Positions 60,974 to 64,000 of a stretch of 64,000 nt of DNA are shown piece after piece. The notes below the pieces were generated by a model. The model had not been told where the DNA came from. It did not search any database and saw only the letters and a list, made by a program, of their open reading frames with translations. This DNA comes from JAEZDR01 sp039811185 (GTDB taxonomy: Bacteria; Bacteroidota; Bacteroidia; Chitinophagales; Chitinophagaceae). The first letter of the stretch is position 1. Every line of letters begins with the position of its first letter. Both the position numbers and the translations under genes were made by a program. The stretch lies in the NCBI GenBank assembly GCA_039811185.1, contig JBDHYF010000005.1, forward strand, positions 62,001 to 126,000, given 5' to 3'.

Positions 60974-61402
60974 ATGAAAATCATTTCCACACTCATTATC
61001 GTTTTTTCTTTAGTATTTTCTGCAAACGCACAAAAGCCTGTTAACTGGACGCCGGCTCAACTGATGCCACCGGCCGCCTTGGCGAAAATGATCAACGCAA
61101 AAAAAGTAGATGCCCTTGTGCTCAGCATCGGGCCGAGTGCGCTGATTCCCGGATCGGAGGATATAGGAATGGCCGGCGACAAAAAAGGAAAGGACAAATT
61201 AAAGGCGAAACTTGCTTCACTGGACAAAAGCAGGAAGATAGTTGTGTATTGCGGATGTTGTCCATACAGTCAGTGTCCGAATGTACGCCCGGCGGTTGCC
61301 TTGCTTAAAGAGCTGAAATTCACTAATTATTATCTTCTCGATTTACCCAACAATTTTAAAGTTGACTGGATCGACAAGAAATATCCGACACAAAAGATGT
61401 AG
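60974..61402 (+). CDS. Secreted rhodanese-like protein with a CGCCPYSQC motif
   Basis: The 142-residue protein has a signal peptide (TLIIVFSLVFSANAQ), then a compact rhodanese fold with IVVYCGCCPYSQCPNVRPAV at the active-site loop. The four cysteines there are unusual for sulfurtransferases. Likely roles are periplasmic sulfur transfer or metal binding, not decided. It ends the parE-DUF1835 transcript. Confidence 0.82.
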   Translation: MKIISTLIIVFSLVFSANAQKPVNWTPAQLMPPAALAKMINAKKVDALVLSIGPSALIPGSEDIGMAGDKKGKDKLKAKLASLDKSRKIVVYCGCCPYSQCPNVRPAVALLKELKFTNYYLLDLPNNFKVDWIDKKYPTQKM

Positions 61403-61530
61403 AACTACTTATTTCCGGCTGTGGATAACTACTATTAGCAGCCATTTCTTCGCTTTTTATCCTCATTGGCAACATAAGCCAAAGGGATGGTGCTACTTTG
61501 CAATATCTAACCATCACTAAAACAAAGAGG

Positions 61531-63492
61531 ATGAAATCGAATATCTTATTTGTCTTTGCCCTGCTGCTACTTTTTAGCTGTAGAAAAAATTTCGATCAGA
61601 GCGCTGCTTCTCAAGCGCGGCCTGCTAATATTGAAATTAACGCTGTTAATATAAACAACCAACAATATCGTGTAAACGAGACGGAGAAGGGTGTTGTATT
61701 GCTGGAAAAGGCAAACAAGAACGGGAAGCTTTCTGCTGTTACCGTTGCGTCAAATTATATATATGAATTTATAGGTGGAATGAACGCACCCGCAGTATCG
61801 GGAAATGCAACCACTCCGGCGGCCCTCGCCGCTGCTTCTGTTCAGGGTGTGTCGGCTAAAGGTCCATCAACGATGTACGTTGGCTATCGCAGAAAAACCG
61901 GTTCTTTTGCCGGAGCTATTGAAGCGGTTTCTGTAGATGATAACGGCATTACACTGAAGCAGCAACTTGAGTTTCCGCATAGCGACATATACAGTTTAAG
62001 GGTGAAAGGAAATACCTTGTTTTTCAGTGGGGCGACTGATCTTTCCGTATACAGAGATTTATACAATGCCGCATTTGTTGGATACGTTCACCTCGATCCT
62101 TCCGGTAACATTGGCGAAGACGTGAATGTTTTTTCAATTCCGGGCGATATCGCTTATGATGTAGATGTTTATGGCGACCGCTTGTTCGTAGCTACCGGTC
62201 CATCGCAGTTTACCGGACATTCGTCCAGCGCCCTCATTGCATTTAATCTTTTATCTCACACCATCGAGTCGTCGGCTCCACATCTCGACCTTCGTTCTGT
62301 TGCAGTGAACCAGCAGGGATATCCGCTGCTTGCAGTGCTTAGCGGTCAGAATGGACTACATACCTACGATGCGTCGAATAAAAATTATCAGCACTCGAAA
62401 ATGCTGACGCCGGATATGCCTTATGCACAACGCAAAATTACTTTTTACGATAACATCTTTGTTGCCAACGGCCGCGACGGAATGAGCGTACTCGACGCTA
62501 CTACAGGCAACGTAGTAGACAGGGTTGCAGTGCCATCGGCAGCGCCCTACGAAAATCCGGATTTACTGGCTTCTTTTTCGGTGGATAACGTTGGCGGAAC
62601 GGATGTTTTAGTGGCGAATGGAAGCGCAGGCGTTTACTGGCTGAACAATACGAAACCGCTCGAGTTAAAAGGTACGCTGCGGTTAGACGAAATGATTGCT
62701 TTGGATGTAAAACATTTCGGCACTGGAATGGTGGTGGCCACAGAAGATGGCGTAAAACTTTTCAGCTTTAAAGGCAACGTCAGTTTTCCTGCAACCTGTG
62801 CCAATGCGCAACTTTACGATGGTGACAAGGATTTTGTGCTACTCGAAAATCAAACGAAAACATATGGAGGCAACCTCGGTGTAGAAACATTCCATATAGC
62901 GGGAACTTATAAAAACTGCGGCAGCATAGCAGCCTCCAAAAACTTTACGGTTACGTCTACCGGAAACATGGAAGTGTATGGTAACGTAATTCATGGTTAC
63001 ACAAACAGTACTTTTTATCTTTCTGTTGAGCCGGGTGGCGTGTTGAAGATCGACGGCGATCTGAAAATTTATGGCGATCTGATGCTAGAAGGAAACATTC
63101 AGTTTATCGGCGCCAACCGTAAGTTAACAGTGTATGGAAACGTGTACCGCACATCGGGCGGCACAGTTACCGGAAGCTATACCGACGTCCTTAACAAGAT
63201 GGTTAATTCAAATATGGTTCATCTTCCGCTGAACGGCACAGATAAACATCCCACTACCTCTCAGGGCGTTCTTGCTTACCAACCCAAAACCGGCGCGGGC
63301 AAGATGATCAGCTTTCAGGCAATTTTTCCAAGAAACATGAACAATATGCGCACCATGTCGCTCCGGGAATGGGGTCAGGAAGTAATTAGAATTGAATATG
63401 CCGAGGCGTATGAAGGAAAAACTTTCCAGTACACCCGAGCAAACAACACGGTGGTAACCGGCATTTTTGGCGCGGCAATGAATTTCAATTAA
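61531..63492 (+). CDS. Large lipoprotein with a propeller-like region
   Basis: From ATG at 61531 the product is 653 residues, with cysteine 17 in a lipobox (LLLLFSC). Residues about 75-430 read as beta-propeller-like repeats (SDIYSLRVKGNTLFFSGATD, LFVATGPS, VANGRDGMSVLD, VLVANGSAGVYWL). Residues about 450-560 form short beta repeats (MEVYGNVIHG, KIDGDLKIYGDLML, LTVYGNVY) that suggest a parallel beta helix. No family is recognised with confidence. It is transcribed alone and closed by two tandem terminators. Confidence 0.75.
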   Translation: MKSNILFVFALLLLFSCRKNFDQSAASQARPANIEINAVNINNQQYRVNETEKGVVLLEKANKNGKLSAVTVASNYIYEFIGGMNAPAVSGNATTPAALAAASVQGVSAKGPSTMYVGYRRKTGSFAGAIEAVSVDDNGITLKQQLEFPHSDIYSLRVKGNTLFFSGATDLSVYRDLYNAAFVGYVHLDPSGNIGEDVNVFSIPGDIAYDVDVYGDRLFVATGPSQFTGHSSSALIAFNLLSHTIESSAPHLDLRSVAVNQQGYPLLAVLSGQNGLHTYDASNKNYQHSKMLTPDMPYAQRKITFYDNIFVANGRDGMSVLDATTGNVVDRVAVPSAAPYENPDLLASFSVDNVGGTDVLVANGSAGVYWLNNTKPLELKGTLRLDEMIALDVKHFGTGMVVATEDGVKLFSFKGNVSFPATCANAQLYDGDKDFVLLENQTKTYGGNLGVETFHIAGTYKNCGSIAASKNFTVTSTGNMEVYGNVIHGYTNSTFYLSVEPGGVLKIDGDLKIYGDLMLEGNIQFIGANRKLTVYGNVYRTSGGTVTGSYTDVLNKMVNSNMVHLPLNGTDKHPTTSQGVLAYQPKTGAGKMISFQAIFPRNMNNMRTMSLREWGQEVIRIEYAEAYEGKTFQYTRANNTVVTGIFGAAMNFN

Positions 63493-63541
63493 CCTGAAGA
63501 AATCAGGTAATTTTTTTAAGGAGCCTTGTGCTCCTTTTTTT
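63492..63541 (+). terminator. Tandem terminators after the large lipoprotein gene
   Basis: Stem ACCTGA/TCAGGT (63492-63508) followed by AATTTTTTT, then stem AAGGAGC/GCTCCTT (63518-63536) with loop CTTGT followed by TTTTT. Confidence 0.85.
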
Positions 63542-63613
63542 ATGCCGGTATTGAAAAGGAGGTTCCCGTCTGCCCAATTAACCGGTGGTGTTGGCGGGTG
63601 AACAGCCTTGAAA
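63542..63613. other. Intergenic spacer
   Basis: Lies between back-to-back terminators; I see nothing further in it. Confidence 0.5.
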
Positions 63614-63645
63614 TAAAAAAAGCCACCTTGTTTTCAAAGTGGCTT
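63614..63645 (-). terminator. Terminator of the S-adenosylhomocysteinase gene
   Basis: On the minus strand, stem AAGCCAC/GTGGCTT with an inner TTG/CAA pair is followed by TTTTTTATTT. Confidence 0.85.
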
Positions 63646-63662
63646 AGTACTTATTACAATTT

Positions 63663-64000
63663 CTAATAACGATAGTGCTCTGCTTTAAAAGGACCTTCTT
63701 TGCTGATACCAAGATATTCGGATTGTGCTGCGGTTAATTCATCCAATTCAACCCCAATTTTCGATAAATGCAATCGCGCAACTTTCTCATCAAGATGTTT
63801 TGGAAGCACATACACTTTGTTCTCATAGCTATCGTGGTTCGTCCACAACTCAATCTGCGCCAGCGTCTGATTGGTGAATGAGTTGCTCATCACAAAGCTG
63901 GGATGGCCTGTTGCACAACCGAGGTTCACCAAACGTCCTTCCGCTAATAGAATGATGTCTTTTCCGTTTACATTATAGATATCAACCTGTGGCTTAATGG
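63663..64000 (-). CDS. ahcY: S-adenosylhomocysteinase, C-terminal fragment cut by the window edge
   Basis: The visible 112 codons read IKPQVDIYNVNGKDIILLAE then GRLVNLGCATGHPSFVMSNS and end GPFKAEHYRY. GCATGHPSFVMS is the family signature with the substrate-binding histidine, and the C-terminal KxxxYRY tail contributes to the neighbouring subunit's NAD site. The enzyme splits S-adenosylhomocysteine into adenosine and homocysteine. The frame is open to the right edge. Confidence 0.96.
   Translation of the reverse strand, partial: IKPQVDIYNVNGKDIILLAEGRLVNLGCATGHPSFVMSNSFTNQTLAQIELWTNHDSYENKVYVLPKHLDEKVARLHLSKIGVELDELTAAQSEYLGISKEGPFKAEHYRY

Noticed and set aside
61494..61500. TACTTTG as -7 element of the large lipoprotein gene
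   Set aside because: The spacer inside the element is one base short and no -33 lies at the right distance.
1..64000. tRNA, rRNA, CRISPR, insertion sequence, prophage or toxin-antitoxin
   Set aside because: No cloverleaf, direct-repeat array, transposase, integrase or paired small genes were found in the gaps or coding regions.

Overview
The window is chromosomal DNA from a member of the Bacteroidota, most likely a Chitinophagaceae-like organism (the family is an inference). Support comes from a SusC/SusD pair, type IX secretion (T9SS) client proteins with both sorting-domain types plus a PorP/SprF partner, many short-signal lipoproteins, and promoters of the Bacteroidota type (-7 element TAnnTTTG) ahead of several genes. 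I see no phage, transposon, CRISPR array, tRNA or rRNA. Both edges cut genes: a Ppx/GppA-family phosphatase at the left and S-adenosylhomocysteinase at the right.

Layout. 1-6.9 kb: M16 peptidase facing a pepT-dgkA-comM group. 6.9-11.7 kb: an orphan SusC/SusD pair. 11.7-14.2 kb: a large DUF5686 outer-membrane protein. 14.3-16.7 kb: a small secreted protein, LpoB-like lipoprotein and COG3014-like lipoprotein. 16.95-28.7 kb: the S10-spc ribosomal protein operon from rpsJ to secY in canonical order, followed by a terminator, then map. 29.6-38.6 kb: flavoprotein, SIMPL protein, acyltransferase, FKBP isomerase, CYTH protein, TatC, ElaA-like acetyltransferase, hydrolase, gltX and an SDR. 38.6-41.4 kb: FAD oxidoreductase, persulfide-dioxygenase-like/rhodanese protein and an ArsR regulator. 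41.5-44.8 kb: tsaB, a stand-alone 3HCDH domain protein, RidA, a UbiA-type prenyltransferase and a KdsC-like phosphatase. 44.9-54 kb: a TPR/barrel protein, recG, a 1200-residue T9SS client with its PorP/SprF partner, and an RsmB-like methyltransferase. 53.9-58 kb: a reverse-strand operon with transglutaminase-like protein, YkgJ protein, lipoprotein and T9SS-exported subtilisin. 58.2-63.5 kb: parE, DUF1835 protein, secreted rhodanese-like protein and a large lipoprotein.

Most genes are ordinary housekeeping or envelope genes. The richest unexplained signal is at RNA level in the ribosomal operon. Every intercistronic gap of about 47 nt or more holds a perfect short inverted repeat, the rpsJ-rplC gap is a 282-nt structured region with mutually exclusive pairings, a terminator-like hairpin separates rpsH from rplF, and the rplN and rpsH starts share a hairpin-then-strong-Shine-Dalgarno layout that is unusual for this phylum. 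The operon is detached from both its usual upstream (rpsL-rpsG-fusA) and downstream (infA to rplQ) partners. Other points worth checking are recG without any canonical start codon, a cysteine-free ArsR repressor with a candidate operator over the promoter of a sulfur-metabolism gene, and a GC-rich folded element just before the ribosomal operon.
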